A stretch of 64,000 nucleotides of DNA from Corynebacterium choanae (lineage in GTDB: Bacteria > Actinomycetota > Actinomycetes > Mycobacteriales > Mycobacteriaceae): assembly GCF_003813965.1 (NCBI RefSeq), contig NZ_CP033896.1, positions 186,001 through 250,000 of the forward strand, given 5' to 3'. The position numbers and the translations under genes are program-made. Below the pieces are notes generated by a model that saw only the letters and a list, made by a program, of their open reading frames with translations, was not told the origin of the DNA and did no database searches. Numbering within the stretch: the stretch's first letter is position 1; every line of letters begins with the position of its first letter. Below, piece by piece: positions 46,118 through 55,651 of the stretch.

Positions 46118-46438
46118 TTACGACCGGCCAGTCATCATCCGCTGCGTTGCGCCATAGGCTTCCACGCCAGGAATCTGGCGGTGACGGGCGGCCACCGTTT
46201 CAATAGCTTTTGTGAAGACCTCCTGTGGGGGGATGTCCATCGCGATACAGATTTCGATGAACTCGTCCACCGTTGGCGACTTCTCACCGCGGAAATATTG
46301 ACTTAACTGGCTTGTCGAAATCGACGTGAGTTCCGCAACGCGACGCTGGCGCAGATTGTGCGCAGCGAGAACGCTGCGCATTTGTGCGGCGATCTCGAGC
46401 CCATATGTATCGGGTTTGCGTCTTGGATGTCCAGCCAT
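46118..46438 (-). CDS. Xre-family HTH regulator
   Basis: A 106-aa protein with a HTH_3 domain at about 14-70: MRSVLAAHNLRQRRVAELTS, ISTSQLSQYFRGEKSPTVDE, then CIAMDIPPQEVF. The basic N-terminus RRKPDTYG and short C-terminal tail carry no other domain. It stands alone, with convergent VanW on one side and a gene-poor region on the other. Target genes are unknown. Confidence 0.85.
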   Translation of the reverse strand: MAGHPRRKPDTYGLEIAAQMRSVLAAHNLRQRRVAELTSISTSQLSQYFRGEKSPTVDEFIEICIAMDIPPQEVFTKAIETVAARHRQIPGVEAYGATQRMMTGRS

Positions 46439-47802
46439 GACTCTTATTCTACCGATTAGCTAACTGAACCAAACCATCATAAGTGGCCTTGAACTCAATT
46501 GAGGATTGCAGATGGTAATGATAATTTCATTTGCTTTGCTGTTGTGGCCACACCCGTTGGGTGTGAGCGAACCAATGGTGACCAGGAATGATAGCCGCGC
46601 GGCAAGATGGAATGGTCATTCTTTACTTAAAGGGATGATGTTTTGTGATGGCTTGGCTGATCATTGCGTAAACACTGTGTTGGTGAAGCCTCGTTTTTAT
46701 TGTTTTGGGCGAGTATTTACCAGATATATTCGTAGTACTTTTCCCTGGGGTTTGGTGTAATGCATTGAGCCTGACTTGCTGAATAGTCGCACCTTTAACA
46801 ACTGTTTCCCATGTTTTACGACGTGGGTAATCTTGTTTTTTCGCAGGACAGCCGGATGGTTGTATCAATCGCCCGTTTCTTACAGGGGATATCCAATTTT
46901 TATTTACGGATCGACTGGGGGTAGGGCAGTCCTTTTCTACGGCCAGCGGCGCTGTGCCGGTGGTGGAGTCGGCGTTGGAGTGTTTCGTATAGAAATGATC
47001 AAAGCCGCTGTGAAGGATTTTCTGCGAACTCTTTCGTCGACGCGTCATCGGGGGTGACTCGCGGCGGCAAGGGGAGTGCTGAGGGGCGAAATGGTGGCCT
47101 TATTTAGGGAATGGCGGGGGTGGTGACTGGGGGTAGTAATTGCGTATATTTCTGACGCTGGGAAGGCAAATTTGCTAGGGATTGCCGCCCGATGCAGCCG
47201 CCGGAATGGGAACTCCCGCGCAGGGACGTGGCGGATGCGAACCACCTGTCCATGCGACGCCAATCGGTATTGCTTGGGATATGCGGTGAGCTCGCACGGG
47301 AGAGACATCAGCATAAAGACTGCCTGTTCCCGTCATCCTGTGATCACTGGTGGGGTGTGGCGATGGCAAGAATATCGGCATGGATTCACCGCCGTGCAAC
47401 ACACAAGGCTGCTCTGATTGTTGGGATTACGCGCGCAAGGTTCACCCCCGGTGAAACATAGCTGTTTACAAAGGTTTGGCAGCGCGCCCCTGCCGGGCGA
47501 TCTCGGCGTTATGCGGCGACGTCACGGGTCGGCCAAGCCGCTAGGCTGCGATGGTAGACCTGGTTGTCGATGATGTAGGGAGTTCACCCCTTTGGCGAAG
47601 CCCAGGGGCTGCGATATTGGGGCGCCGGCTACCGCAACCGCTCGTTTTACCCCGATGTGTGAAACATCCTCACGAGGCTGCTGGATGTTTTGTCCATGGT
47701 GGTTGCGCACTGCTTTACGCAACGTGCACATGATTTCCCTCGGGTTCTGCGAGTGAAAACGCAGAGAAACCAAAAAACGCCGTATTACATACGGCGTCGA
47801 AT
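46439..47802. other. Gene-poor region of about 1.36 kb
   Basis: The first 600 bases are AT-richer than the window. Short frames (84-93 codons) have aromatic- and Cys-rich translations with no ribosome sites, and I could not recognise any decayed integrase, transposase or toxin gene. The tRNA-Gly lies at its right end, and the left end begins at an Xre gene. Confidence 0.5.
47772..47797 (-). terminator. Terminator of tRNA-Gly
   Basis: ACGCCGTAT and ATACGGCGT are perfect arms around TAC, followed on the minus strand by six T residues, five bases after the tRNA end. Confidence 0.85.
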
Positions 47803-47876
47803 TGGAGCCGATGACGGGAATCGAACCCGCGCCGTCTGCTTGGGAAGCAGAAGTTCTACCATTGAACTACATCGGC
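47803..47876 (-). tRNA. tRNA-Gly(CCC)
   Basis: The minus strand folds as a cloverleaf: acceptor GCCGATG/CATCGGC, T discriminator, encoded CCA, D arm with AATGGTAGA, anticodon stem TCTGC/GCAGA with loop TTCCCAA (anticodon CCC), and T arm with GGTTCGATTCC. All parts are standard for glycine. Confidence 0.95.
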
Positions 47877-48083
47877 AGTGTGCTTTGCACTCGATCGATT
47901 ATAGCAAGCGTCTTTTGGATACACAACCGATTTTTTCCTCGCCTAGTTACCGCAATGTTGCACGGGTGCCTAGTTCCTGGGGAGTACGAAGGTGACTCGG
48001 TGTCGCTGCGTTCTTGCAGCTTGCTGAGCTGATTCGTCGCTAGCTGTCCGTGTAGATGGTGGCAAAAAGGGAGCAATGCCAAA

Positions 48084-48128
48084 GCCCCACCGGCACCTCC
48101 CTGGTTGCAGGGTTTGTGCCGATGGGGC
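48084..48128 (-). terminator. Terminator of the YhgE/Pip operon
   Basis: GCCCCACCGGCAC pairs with GTGCCGATGGGGC with one G-U wobble. TTTGG follows on the minus strand. It starts 40 bases past the stop codon. Confidence 0.7.
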
Positions 48129-48167
48129 CTCGAGTGTGATGGTGTGTGGTGTTGGCCGGGTGCAGTA

Positions 48168-50231
48168 TTAGAGCTTGATTGGCGGATGGAGCCGTTTCAT
48201 CGTCCAGGTGCGGTCACGCCACGCACCAAAAGCGGTGAGCGTGAGCGACAGGGCGATGATGATCAGTACTGCGGTGATCGACTGCGGGGCGCGATGGTCG
48301 AGATTGCCGTAGATGAATTGGCGGAAGCCATCGACCGAATAGGTCATCGGATTGATCGGATGGAGCCACTGGAACAGCGCTGGTTCGGTCTCTACGGGGT
48401 AGAGGCCGCCAGAGGCGAGAATCTGCAACATGAGCAGTGCCATTGCAGCCACCTTGCCAGGTCCTGGGCCAAGCAGGACGTTGAGGAACTGGTTGACAGC
48501 CACAAACATCACACTGACCAGCACAGAGAAGCACCACAATCCTAGGGGGTAGGCGGCATTGAGCCCGACCCCGTAGAGGGTGACTGCAACAATGATGGTC
48601 GCCTGCAGGGTGCCGATCAGCGCACCAGGCAGGAATCCGTCAATGGCGGCACGCAGCGGGCTTGCCCCGCTGGCAACTGCCCGGTTTTGCATGGGTTGCA
48701 GCAGCAGGAAGATGATCAGTCCGCCGATAAACATTGCCAAGGAGAAGAAGAACGGGGCAAGACCGGCGCCGAAGGTGTTCTCCCCGGCCTCGTTGGTAGT
48801 TTCGAGTTTCACTGGTGCACCGATGGTTTGGGCGAGATGTTCGCGCATCTCAGTGTCCATGGCGGGCACCTTGTCGGCACCTTCACCGAGTTTCGTAGCC
48901 AGCTCGTCGAGGCCGATAACCAGCTCCCCAGATCCGGAATATAGTTTGCCGATGCCGTCGTCGAGATCGTTGGCGCCGGTGGTTAACTGGGCGGTGCCTT
49001 CGCTCTTTAACTGGCTAGCACCGGCAGCAAGCGTTTGGGCGCCACTGTTGAGCTGATTGACGCCGTCGACAAGTTGCCCAAGCTGGCCGGGCAGTTGACC
49101 AGTTCCTTGCTGAAGCTGGTTAAACCCGCCGCGGAAGGGGGCGTTCGGGTCGGCGAGTTGATACGCCAGTTGGCTGGTACCGCCAGCAAGCCGATTCACC
49201 TGGTTTGTGAGCGGGGAAGCAGGTCCTAATGCGGTGGTTTCCATATTGGTGGCGGCCTGCTCAACTTGGGCAGCCAGATTGTGTGCCCCCGGGTCGGGGA
49301 TAGCGCGCAGCTGGGCGGCGATTTGCCGCAGGTTTCGGGCCATATCCGCTTGCGTGGCGGTGATTTGATCACTGGTGGACTTCAGCTGCTGAACCCCGTT
49401 GTTCAACTCGGTGGCACCCTGTCCTAGCTGGTCAAGGCCACTGCCGAGCTGGTTGACTCCGCGGGTTAAGTCGGTGAGTTTGCCGGTGGCGGTATCGACT
49501 TTGGTGGCCAGCAGGCTGGTGCCGTCAGCTAACTGTTGTGCGCCTTGAGAAAGTTCCCCCATTTTTTCGTCGAGGGTTTGGGCGCCCGTGGCGAGTTTGT
49601 CGGAGCCATCTTTCGCGCTGCCGAGCCCGTCTTGCAGGGTGTGTCCACCGTCGGCGAGCTGTTGCGCACCGTCGGCGGCCTGGTGCAGTCCTTGGCCGGC
49701 GTCTTGCACCCCGACGAGGACTTTATCGACGGCTTGAATGCCGATCTTGTTGGAGATCACCGGCACCATGGTGCGCATCACGTTCTGTCCGATGAGGGTG
49801 GACAGGTAGCCGTTGGTGTCGTTGTAGGTGGTGTGAATCACCGCCTTGTGAGGGCTGTCAGTAGTCGGGGAGGTCACCGCTTGGGAGAAGTCTTCCGGCA
49901 GCGACACCACAAAGTAGTAGGTGCCGTCTTTCACGCCTTCTTGCGCGGTGTGTTCATCGACAAAGTCGAAGCTGACCTGCGGTTCCTCTTTTAGTTCGGC
50001 GACGACTTCGTCGCCGGCGTTAAACGGTTCCCCGGCGACGACAGTGCCTTTATCGTTGTTGACGAACGCGATCGGCAGCCGGTTCACCTGTCCGAAGGGA
50101 TCCCAAAATGCCCACAGGTAGAGGGCAGAGTACATCAGGGGAATAAGGGTGATCGCGAGGATAGCGATGCGCCCCAACGTGGAGCGGCGGAAGCGGCGGA
50201 GTTCGGTGCCGAGGGAAAATCCTGCAAACAT
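48168..50231 (-). CDS. YhgE/Pip-family membrane protein
   Basis: A 687-aa protein with one N-terminal transmembrane helix (about 20-40), a long external part and five C-terminal helices of the ABC2-membrane type. The external part has the conserved FVNNDKGT near residue 56 and a heptad-like region (about 185-450) of repeated G-x-x-x-L/I-x-x-G motifs (QLADGGHTLQDGLG, QLGSGLDQLGQG, GVNQLNSGAQ). Relatives export lipids or act as wall proteins; some are phage receptors. The ATG at 50231 has AGGAG nine bases ahead; the 45 extra upstream codons belong to the preceding gene's region. Gap to the ATPase gene is four bases, so the pair is one unit. Confidence 0.88.
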   Translation of the reverse strand: MFAGFSLGTELRRFRRSTLGRIAILAITLIPLMYSALYLWAFWDPFGQVNRLPIAFVNNDKGTVVAGEPFNAGDEVVAELKEEPQVSFDFVDEHTAQEGVKDGTYYFVVSLPEDFSQAVTSPTTDSPHKAVIHTTYNDTNGYLSTLIGQNVMRTMVPVISNKIGIQAVDKVLVGVQDAGQGLHQAADGAQQLADGGHTLQDGLGSAKDGSDKLATGAQTLDEKMGELSQGAQQLADGTSLLATKVDTATGKLTDLTRGVNQLGSGLDQLGQGATELNNGVQQLKSTSDQITATQADMARNLRQIAAQLRAIPDPGAHNLAAQVEQAATNMETTALGPASPLTNQVNRLAGGTSQLAYQLADPNAPFRGGFNQLQQGTGQLPGQLGQLVDGVNQLNSGAQTLAAGASQLKSEGTAQLTTGANDLDDGIGKLYSGSGELVIGLDELATKLGEGADKVPAMDTEMREHLAQTIGAPVKLETTNEAGENTFGAGLAPFFFSLAMFIGGLIIFLLLQPMQNRAVASGASPLRAAIDGFLPGALIGTLQATIIVAVTLYGVGLNAAYPLGLWCFSVLVSVMFVAVNQFLNVLLGPGPGKVAAMALLMLQILASGGLYPVETEPALFQWLHPINPMTYSVDGFRQFIYGNLDHRAPQSITAVLIIIALSLTLTAFGAWRDRTWTMKRLHPPIKL

Positions 50232-50235
50232 GGGG

Positions 50236-51537
50236 TTACTCCTCGCGGGTGGTGTCGGTGACAGGATGGTCAGATTGGGCAGCCGCGGTCTGCCGGGGAA
50301 GACTGTCGCCGTCGGTAAACAGTCCTGGTGTTTCCTGGACGGGTGCCACCCCGGTGGGGGCGGCAAGGGTGGGATCTTCGCCTGGGGCTAGCTCGGCGGG
50401 GGCTATCGCCTGGGCGGTGTCGGTGACCAAGTCAGTTGCCTGCTTCGGTGCGTGGATAGTCTCCACCGGTGGTGTCGGCGGCGGTGCCGCAGGGCTGGTG
50501 CCCCGGTCAGGTTTGGTCGCCGGTGTGGCGCTACTAGCGGCAAGACGGCTACCAGTTTCGGTGGAATGTGGTTGGCCGTCCCCGGTATGGTCGCGCCCTG
50601 CCCGGGCAAGATGGGCTTGCACACCTGCTTGCAGCAGGGCGGATTCGCTGAGGAGGAAACTGGGCAGATGTTTTGGTCGACCGTCGTGCTCTGGGCTGAG
50701 GTGACCTGCATCGGTGAAAAGTTCAATGAGGGTGTAGTTCGCGACAAGCTGCTGAGGCAGCGGGTTGACGGCGTTGACCACCACCGGGAATCGTTCGGCC
50801 AGGCGCGCCAGGGTGTTGACCAAAATGATGCGGTCGCTAAATTCGTGCACCTGCTCCAGATCGTCCATAACCAGCATGCCGATCTCGTGGCCGCCGACTG
50901 GGGCGAGTGCGAGCGCGATGCGGATCAGATACCGGTCGAGTGCAGAGATTTGGGAAACATAGGCGTCAAGTGGGGGAAGATCACGGTCGCCGAAAATATC
51001 TCCGCACAGGCTGCGGTAATAGTCGTCGTCGGCGCGGGTAATCCACCGCAGGAATCCGCTTGACCAGGCGCGATGTTCGGTGATGACGGTTTTCAGTTTC
51101 ACATCCCGGTCGATGGCGTCAATTTCGTCGACGCCGGCGATCGCGACGCGTTTGCGGATTGCGGAGCGTTTCGTCTCCCCGAGGACGGTGAGTTCCCCTT
51201 CGGCGATTTTCATCCGCCCCGAGAGGGTTAACGCCAAGGCGGTTCGCCCGGAGCCGCCGCGCCCGGTGAGAATAGTCAGCCCCACCCCGGGGATTTCCAC
51301 GTTGAGCGGCCCATAGACCACTCCTTCCCCGCCATAGACTGCGATGCCGTTGGCGACGACTGCCGGCGGAACGTCGGTAGTGGCGCCGTGGTTGGATTGT
51401 GCCGCTGCAGGGGTGATTTGTCGGGCAGTGTTGACTGCCCCGACCGGTTCACCGGCGTGGGCGAAGGAGTCGCCAAAGGCGGTGACGTCTGCTGTTTGCT
51501 GCGGGAGGTCAGTACGGTCGGCCTTCATGGTGTTCAC
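50236..51537 (-). CDS. ABC-type ATPase-like partner with degenerate motifs
   Basis: A 433-aa cytosolic protein with an ABC-like fold at about 60-275: GVVYGPLNVEIPGVGLTILTG, then a Walker A that reads GRGGSGRT (G92-T99, with Arg98 in place of the catalytic Lys). IGMLVMDDLEQV near residue 220 is the Walker B, where DD replaces DE. No LSGGQ is seen; ISALDRYLIRIALALAP sits at that place. Flanking regions are Pro/Ala/Thr-rich and look disordered. The GTG at 51537 or ATG at 51528 could be the start; neither has a good Shine-Dalgarno. It very likely assists the adjacent YhgE/Pip protein. Whether it hydrolyses ATP is doubtful. Confidence 0.75.
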   Translation of the reverse strand: MNTMKADRTDLPQQTADVTAFGDSFAHAGEPVGAVNTARQITPAAAQSNHGATTDVPPAVVANGIAVYGGEGVVYGPLNVEIPGVGLTILTGRGGSGRTALALTLSGRMKIAEGELTVLGETKRSAIRKRVAIAGVDEIDAIDRDVKLKTVITEHRAWSSGFLRWITRADDDYYRSLCGDIFGDRDLPPLDAYVSQISALDRYLIRIALALAPVGGHEIGMLVMDDLEQVHEFSDRIILVNTLARLAERFPVVVNAVNPLPQQLVANYTLIELFTDAGHLSPEHDGRPKHLPSFLLSESALLQAGVQAHLARAGRDHTGDGQPHSTETGSRLAASSATPATKPDRGTSPAAPPPTPPVETIHAPKQATDLVTDTAQAIAPAELAPGEDPTLAAPTGVAPVQETPGLFTDGDSLPRQTAAAQSDHPVTDTTREE

Positions 51538-52250
51538 GCTGCCACTTCACTTTGTTGGTTGCGGTCGATGATGAGCTGGGGTGTGCTGCCGGCAGACACT
51601 GTCCGCCGGGGCAGGGCACCGTGGCTGTTAGAAAAAAGGATAGGAATCCAGAAAAAATGTTGGGGGCAACACGGGGCTGTCGCGGTGGGGGATTGGGCGC
51701 CGGTGGCACCGCTGAACAATGATCGTGGCCTTGTTGTTGCAGTGGTGCGACGACGAGGCAGTTCAACAGTGCACGCTGCTCGCCCAGGTTGGCGGATCGC
51801 GACGGTTGCTGTGTGGCTTAAGCCTAGGCTGGTTTGGCGCTGCGGGAAATAGCAGGTGTGCCAGTTGTGGTGGGCTTCCCGACGTGCATAGTGCTCGGAC
51901 GGGGCAGCTCACCAGCGTTGCCGGTCTTAGGCGCAGCAAGCGTGGCATGCGATCTGCTGGTCGCAGCATCCGCCACGGCCAGCTGCCCCAAGCTGGGACG
52001 ACACGTCCCGCCGGAGCGGCGATACAATATCCTAGCCTAACCGGAGGTTGAACTTCCACTTAAGCTTGTTTTCGCTGGTAAACCCCACTTGTTAAGCGAT
52101 AGCGATGTGGTAGTGTTCCTTCCCAATACGCCTTGTTGTTCCCCCGCAAACCGCCACTGGCAAGGCTTTATCGCTGATCCTCCAAACCCCATCCGGGTGC
52201 AGTGGCACGGCAACTCCCGCCACAGCCAACAAGCCCACTAGACTACAACT
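51538..52250. other. Intergenic region before dcd
   Basis: 713 bases between the ATPase gene (minus) and dcd (plus). Overlapping frames up to 154 codons on either strand are Arg/Cys/Trp-rich and lack ribosome sites. The AGCCTAGGCT palindrome at about 51825-51834 and a half-matching iron-box-like sequence near 52029 are the only motifs noticed. Confidence 0.45.
52239..52244 (+). promoter_or_regulatory. -10 box for a leaderless dcd transcript
   Basis: TAGACT lies seven bases before the GTG start of dcd, in a position where transcription would begin at or near the start codon. There is no Shine-Dalgarno, which fits leaderless translation, common in actinobacteria. Confidence 0.5.
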
Positions 52251-52847
52251 GTGCTGCTTTCAGATTGTGATATTCGCCAAGCCATCGACACCCAGCAACT
52301 GGTCATTGACCCGTTTGATGCGTCGCTGATCCAGCCCTCCAGTATCGATGTGCGGCTCGACCGATATTTCCGGGTGTTCAATAATTCCCGCTATACCCAC
52401 ATTGATCCGCGGGAAAACCAGGCCGAACTTACCTCCCTGGTGGAAGTCCCTGCCGGGGAAGCTTTCGTCCTGCACCCAGGCGAGTTTGTGCTCGGATCAA
52501 CCTATGAATCCTTCACTTTGCCCGCCCATCTTGCCGGCCGCCTGGAAGGGAAATCCTCCCTGGGACGACTCGGGCTGCTCACCCACTCCACTGCCGGGTT
52601 TATCGATCCGGGCTTTACCGGCTACATCACCTTAGAGCTCTCGAACACCGCAAACCTGCCGATTGTGCTCTACCCCGGGATGAAAGTCGGCCAGCTTGCC
52701 CTGTTCAACATGACCTCCCCTGCGCAACACCCCTACGGCAGCGACCGGTTGGGCAGCAAATATCAAGGCCAACGCGGCCCCACCCCGTCTAAGGCGTATC
52801 TCAACTTTCGCCCCGACAGCGACCGTGACCACACCGGGAACCACTAA
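52251..52847 (+). CDS. dcd: dCTP deaminase
   Basis: Nucleotide enzyme of 198 aa that deaminates dCTP; actinobacterial members usually also hydrolyse dUTP, giving dUMP for dTMP synthesis. Landmarks are [30 protein letters not shown] and [12 protein letters not shown], which carries the catalytic Glu. The last residues ([16 protein letters not shown]) hold the nucleotide-binding tail. The GTG start has a -10 hexamer seven bases upstream instead of a ribosome site. Length is normal for the family, with a few extra acidic residues at the end. Confidence 0.95.
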   Translation: MLLSDCDIRQAIDTQQLVIDPFDASLIQPSSIDVRLDRYFRVFNNSRYTHIDPRENQAELTSLVEVPAGEAFVLHPGEFVLGSTYESFTLPAHLAGRLEGKSSLGRLGLLTHSTAGFIDPGFTGYITLELSNTANLPIVLYPGMKVGQLALFNMTSPAQHPYGSDRLGSKYQGQRGPTPSKAYLNFRPDSDRDHTGNH

Positions 52848-52991
52848 CAGCCAGCAGCTTATTTATCCATCTCACTGATCACCGCTGCGGCCACCCGCAC
52901 CGCCGATGTGTGCCTGGTTGTTTGCCGCGGGATGTTGAAAAACCACCACATGTCCACTCCCGTCTGTTGCTTGCTACCGTGAGGGATCCAC

Positions 52992-54092
52992 ATGCCACAC
53001 CAGCGAACCCGGCGCCGATATGGTCGACTTGTTGTTGCAGGATGTTTCACGGCCACGCTGGTTGCCTGCACCAGTGACCCCACCACCGGGGTGGATGCCA
53101 CTTCATCATCTACCGCTGTGGCGGCCAGTGACGTGCCCGCCACCGGCGACCCGTACACCCCCCGACAGCCGGCGCGGGAACAAGCCACGAAAACGCCGCA
53201 ACGCACCAATCTTGACCAGCTTGATCCGCGGGTCACCACCAATCCGGACGACGCCGATATTGTGCTTGGCTACTGTGGCGGCAGCGAATTAGCGTTCGTC
53301 AACCATCTGTGGGCGATAGTGTTCGCTAACAACGGCTACACGGTGGCCGATCGGGGGCTGATTGGTCCGGTTCGCGCTGACTGTGTCAATGCCCTGCAGG
53401 CCGGTGAAATCTCTATCATGCCGGACTATTCCGAAGCGCTCGCCCAATTCTTCTACACCAGGGAACTTGGCCGGGAAGTTCCCCTCGGAGCCACAAATCA
53501 GCAATCGATGTCGGCGTTGAAAACAGCACTACCGGCCGGGCTGGCCTTGGGGAAACCAGTGGTCGCCGACACTGCCACTACCGTGTACGCAAACCGGGGT
53601 CGTGTCACCCCACTTGCAGTGACATCACTGGCCGACCTGTACCGCTTTGGGGCGATTCGGGTTGTTGTCGGGGCACACACGATCGCCGACAGCCGGAATA
53701 TCAGTGAACTCTTTAGCGCCTATCAGGCCGGTGATGTGCCACTGTTGGGGGTTGCTGATTCGCCCGTCAGTGATGCTGCCGCCCTGCAGGCTGTGGCGGA
53801 CGGGGACGCGGATCTTGCGTTTGTGTCGGCGACAACACCGATCCCTGCCGCCCTGCAGCCACAGCTTGTGCAGCTCGGCGACCCGGATCATCGCCTGCCG
53901 GCGAGTAAAATTTTGGCATTGATGAGCGGCAAAGCAGTCGACGGTGACGCCCGGGTAGGGATTCGGGCAATCAATAAATTCCTCACCACCGAAGCGTTGG
54001 CAACGGTCCAATCCCGCCACGCGGATGGGGAGTCCATTATCCGGCTTGCCCGCGAATTCGCGGCTGCCCACCCGGTTAGCACCACCAACTAG
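52992..54092 (+). CDS. OpuAC/ProX-type substrate-binding lipoprotein
   Basis: A 366-aa exported binding protein for quaternary amines or a similar small solute. The signal sequence ends in the lipobox LVAC (Cys about 26), followed by a Thr/Ser/Ala linker. The domain begins with DIVLGYCGGSELAFVNHLWAIV and has the hinge-region ISIMPDYSEALAQFFY, where family members show a Tyr/Asp ligand contact. ALMSGKAVDGDARVGIRAIN closes the second lobe. GAGGGA lies six bases before the ATG. No permease or ATPase lies beside it, so the transporter partner is elsewhere or lost. Choline or betaine binding is a family-based guess. Confidence 0.8.
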   Translation: MPHQRTRRRYGRLVVAGCFTATLVACTSDPTTGVDATSSSTAVAASDVPATGDPYTPRQPAREQATKTPQRTNLDQLDPRVTTNPDDADIVLGYCGGSELAFVNHLWAIVFANNGYTVADRGLIGPVRADCVNALQAGEISIMPDYSEALAQFFYTRELGREVPLGATNQQSMSALKTALPAGLALGKPVVADTATTVYANRGRVTPLAVTSLADLYRFGAIRVVVGAHTIADSRNISELFSAYQAGDVPLLGVADSPVSDAAALQAVADGDADLAFVSATTPIPAALQPQLVQLGDPDHRLPASKILALMSGKAVDGDARVGIRAINKFLTTEALATVQSRHADGESIIRLAREFAAAHPVSTTN

Positions 54093-54175
54093 CGAACACT
54101 GGGAAGCAGCATCCTTGTTCGCCACAACCATCGCGTGGCATTCCGGTAACACTGCCACCTGCCAGCTTGTTTGCC

Positions 54176-55651
54176 CTACTTCCCAATCATCCCCGGGTGA
54201 GCGGGGGCATTGGCAGTATCCGCCGGCTGCCGGGTCGTCGTCAACGCGGCTATCAATGTGGTCAGGGGAACCGCTAAACACAGCGCCAATGCGCCGATCG
54301 CGCTGCGCAGAATCTCCGTGGCCAGCACATCAGAGGTCAACACTTGACTCAATGGCCGACCAGCTGCGGTGAGCAACAGCAGCAGCGGCAATGCCGCCCC
54401 GGTATAGCCCAACACTAGCGTGTACATAATCGAAGCAATATGGTCACGCCCCACCCGGATCGCGGCCGTAAACAGCCGCCACGGCCGCGCAGAAGGATCA
54501 GCATTCGCCAATTCGTTGACCGTCGACGCCTGCGAGATCGTCACATCGTTGAGCACCCCCAACGAGCCGATAATAAACCCGGCCAGCATCAACCCTTGCA
54601 CGGTCACATCCGGCAAATATAGTTGGATCAGCAGATTGTCCTCACTGCCCAACCCCCGCAGATGAATCGACTCAATCCCAAACCGTGCCAGCCCGGTGGC
54701 ACACACCAGCGCCAACAAGGTGCCGGCCAGCGCGGACGATGTTTTCCACGTCACCCCGTGCACAATATAGAGCGCCAAAAACAGGGCGGTCGCCCCACAC
54801 ACCAGCGCCAACAGCAGCGGATCCTCGCCATGCAATAGCCCCGGAAGCAGCACAGTTGCCACAACACCCAGGGTGATGGCTAAGCCAAACAGGGAACGCA
54901 ACCCCACCAGGCCACCAATACCGGCCACAGCTAAAGCGGTGAGCAGCACCCACATCGTTAACCCGATCGAACGCTGATAGTCGAGGAAGGTGTAGCCTGG
55001 TTCCCCTTCCACAGTGGGGGTTTCGCTTAACAGGATGTTCTCCCCGACCTGCAGATCAGGATCGCCGGGGGTGTTCGACACCATCAACAGGGTATGCAGC
55101 CCGGCATAGCTGCCGTCGGTCAATTCCACCACCGCCAGCTGGCAGGCATCCGGTGCACCAGGTTCCCCCGGGGCAGGATCAGTCTCGAAGAGTCGACCCA
55201 CTGACGGCGAAGAACAGGTTCCCGCCTGCCGGGAAATCACGGTGCCGCTTACCGCCTCGTGGGAGAACTGTGAATTACCCTGCAACGCTCCTTCCGTGCG
55301 GATTGGGGAATCGTCGGGAAACAGCAGCACCAGCCCCACCCCGGTCAGGATTGCTGCACAGGCCAGCAAACCAGCCAGGATTTTCTGTGCCCGGCTCCAC
55401 GGGCCGCGGGAAGTGCTGCGCGGCATCTTCGTTCCATCGGGGCGATAGCCGTGTGCTGCTAAATGTGCTGCCGCCGACAGTCCCGCCCCATGGCTGTGCC
55501 CCGCATGGGTTTCCTGGGGCTGGCTGTGTACCGGATCTGGTGAGCTTTGCGGAGCTGCGGTGTCGCCCACCGGTGCTGGTGAGGTGTGCGGCGGAGCAAT
55601 TCCTGCCGCACTGTCTCGCTGATCATCATCGGGGCGTGAATGCCGACCCAT
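54176..55651 (-). CDS. YibE/F-family membrane protein
   Basis: A 491-aa protein with an N-terminal cytoplasmic region rich in Pro/Ser/His (HAGHSHGAG...AAHLAAHG), a first transmembrane helix at about 95-115, an external domain with two cysteines (AGTCSSP, PDACQLA), and about eight C-terminal helices. The family motif GSLGVLNDVTISQASTVNEL near residue 370 is well conserved. Function of the family is not known. The ATG at 55651 has TAAGGAG six bases upstream and is preferred to the frame's upstream start. It is convergent with the OpuAC-type gene. Confidence 0.87.
   Translation of the reverse strand: MGRHSRPDDDQRDSAAGIAPPHTSPAPVGDTAAPQSSPDPVHSQPQETHAGHSHGAGLSAAAHLAAHGYRPDGTKMPRSTSRGPWSRAQKILAGLLACAAILTGVGLVLLFPDDSPIRTEGALQGNSQFSHEAVSGTVISRQAGTCSSPSVGRLFETDPAPGEPGAPDACQLAVVELTDGSYAGLHTLLMVSNTPGDPDLQVGENILLSETPTVEGEPGYTFLDYQRSIGLTMWVLLTALAVAGIGGLVGLRSLFGLAITLGVVATVLLPGLLHGEDPLLLALVCGATALFLALYIVHGVTWKTSSALAGTLLALVCATGLARFGIESIHLRGLGSEDNLLIQLYLPDVTVQGLMLAGFIIGSLGVLNDVTISQASTVNELANADPSARPWRLFTAAIRVGRDHIASIMYTLVLGYTGAALPLLLLLTAAGRPLSQVLTSDVLATEILRSAIGALALCLAVPLTTLIAALTTTRQPADTANAPAHPGMIGK

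Noticed and set aside
48105-48545. 146-codon plus-strand gene
   Set aside because: It is antisense to the end of the YhgE/Pip gene and crosses its terminator.
52022-52042. Second DtxR box
   Set aside because: TAGCCTAACC matches half of the consensus only (about 13 of 19) and no iron gene follows.
51719-52051. 110-codon plus-strand gene before dcd
   Set aside because: It is Arg/Gly/Cys-rich, overlaps frames on the other strand and lacks a start signal.
53625-54281. 218-codon minus-strand gene
   Set aside because: It is antisense to the OpuAC-type gene and has Cys/His/Arg-rich shadow composition.
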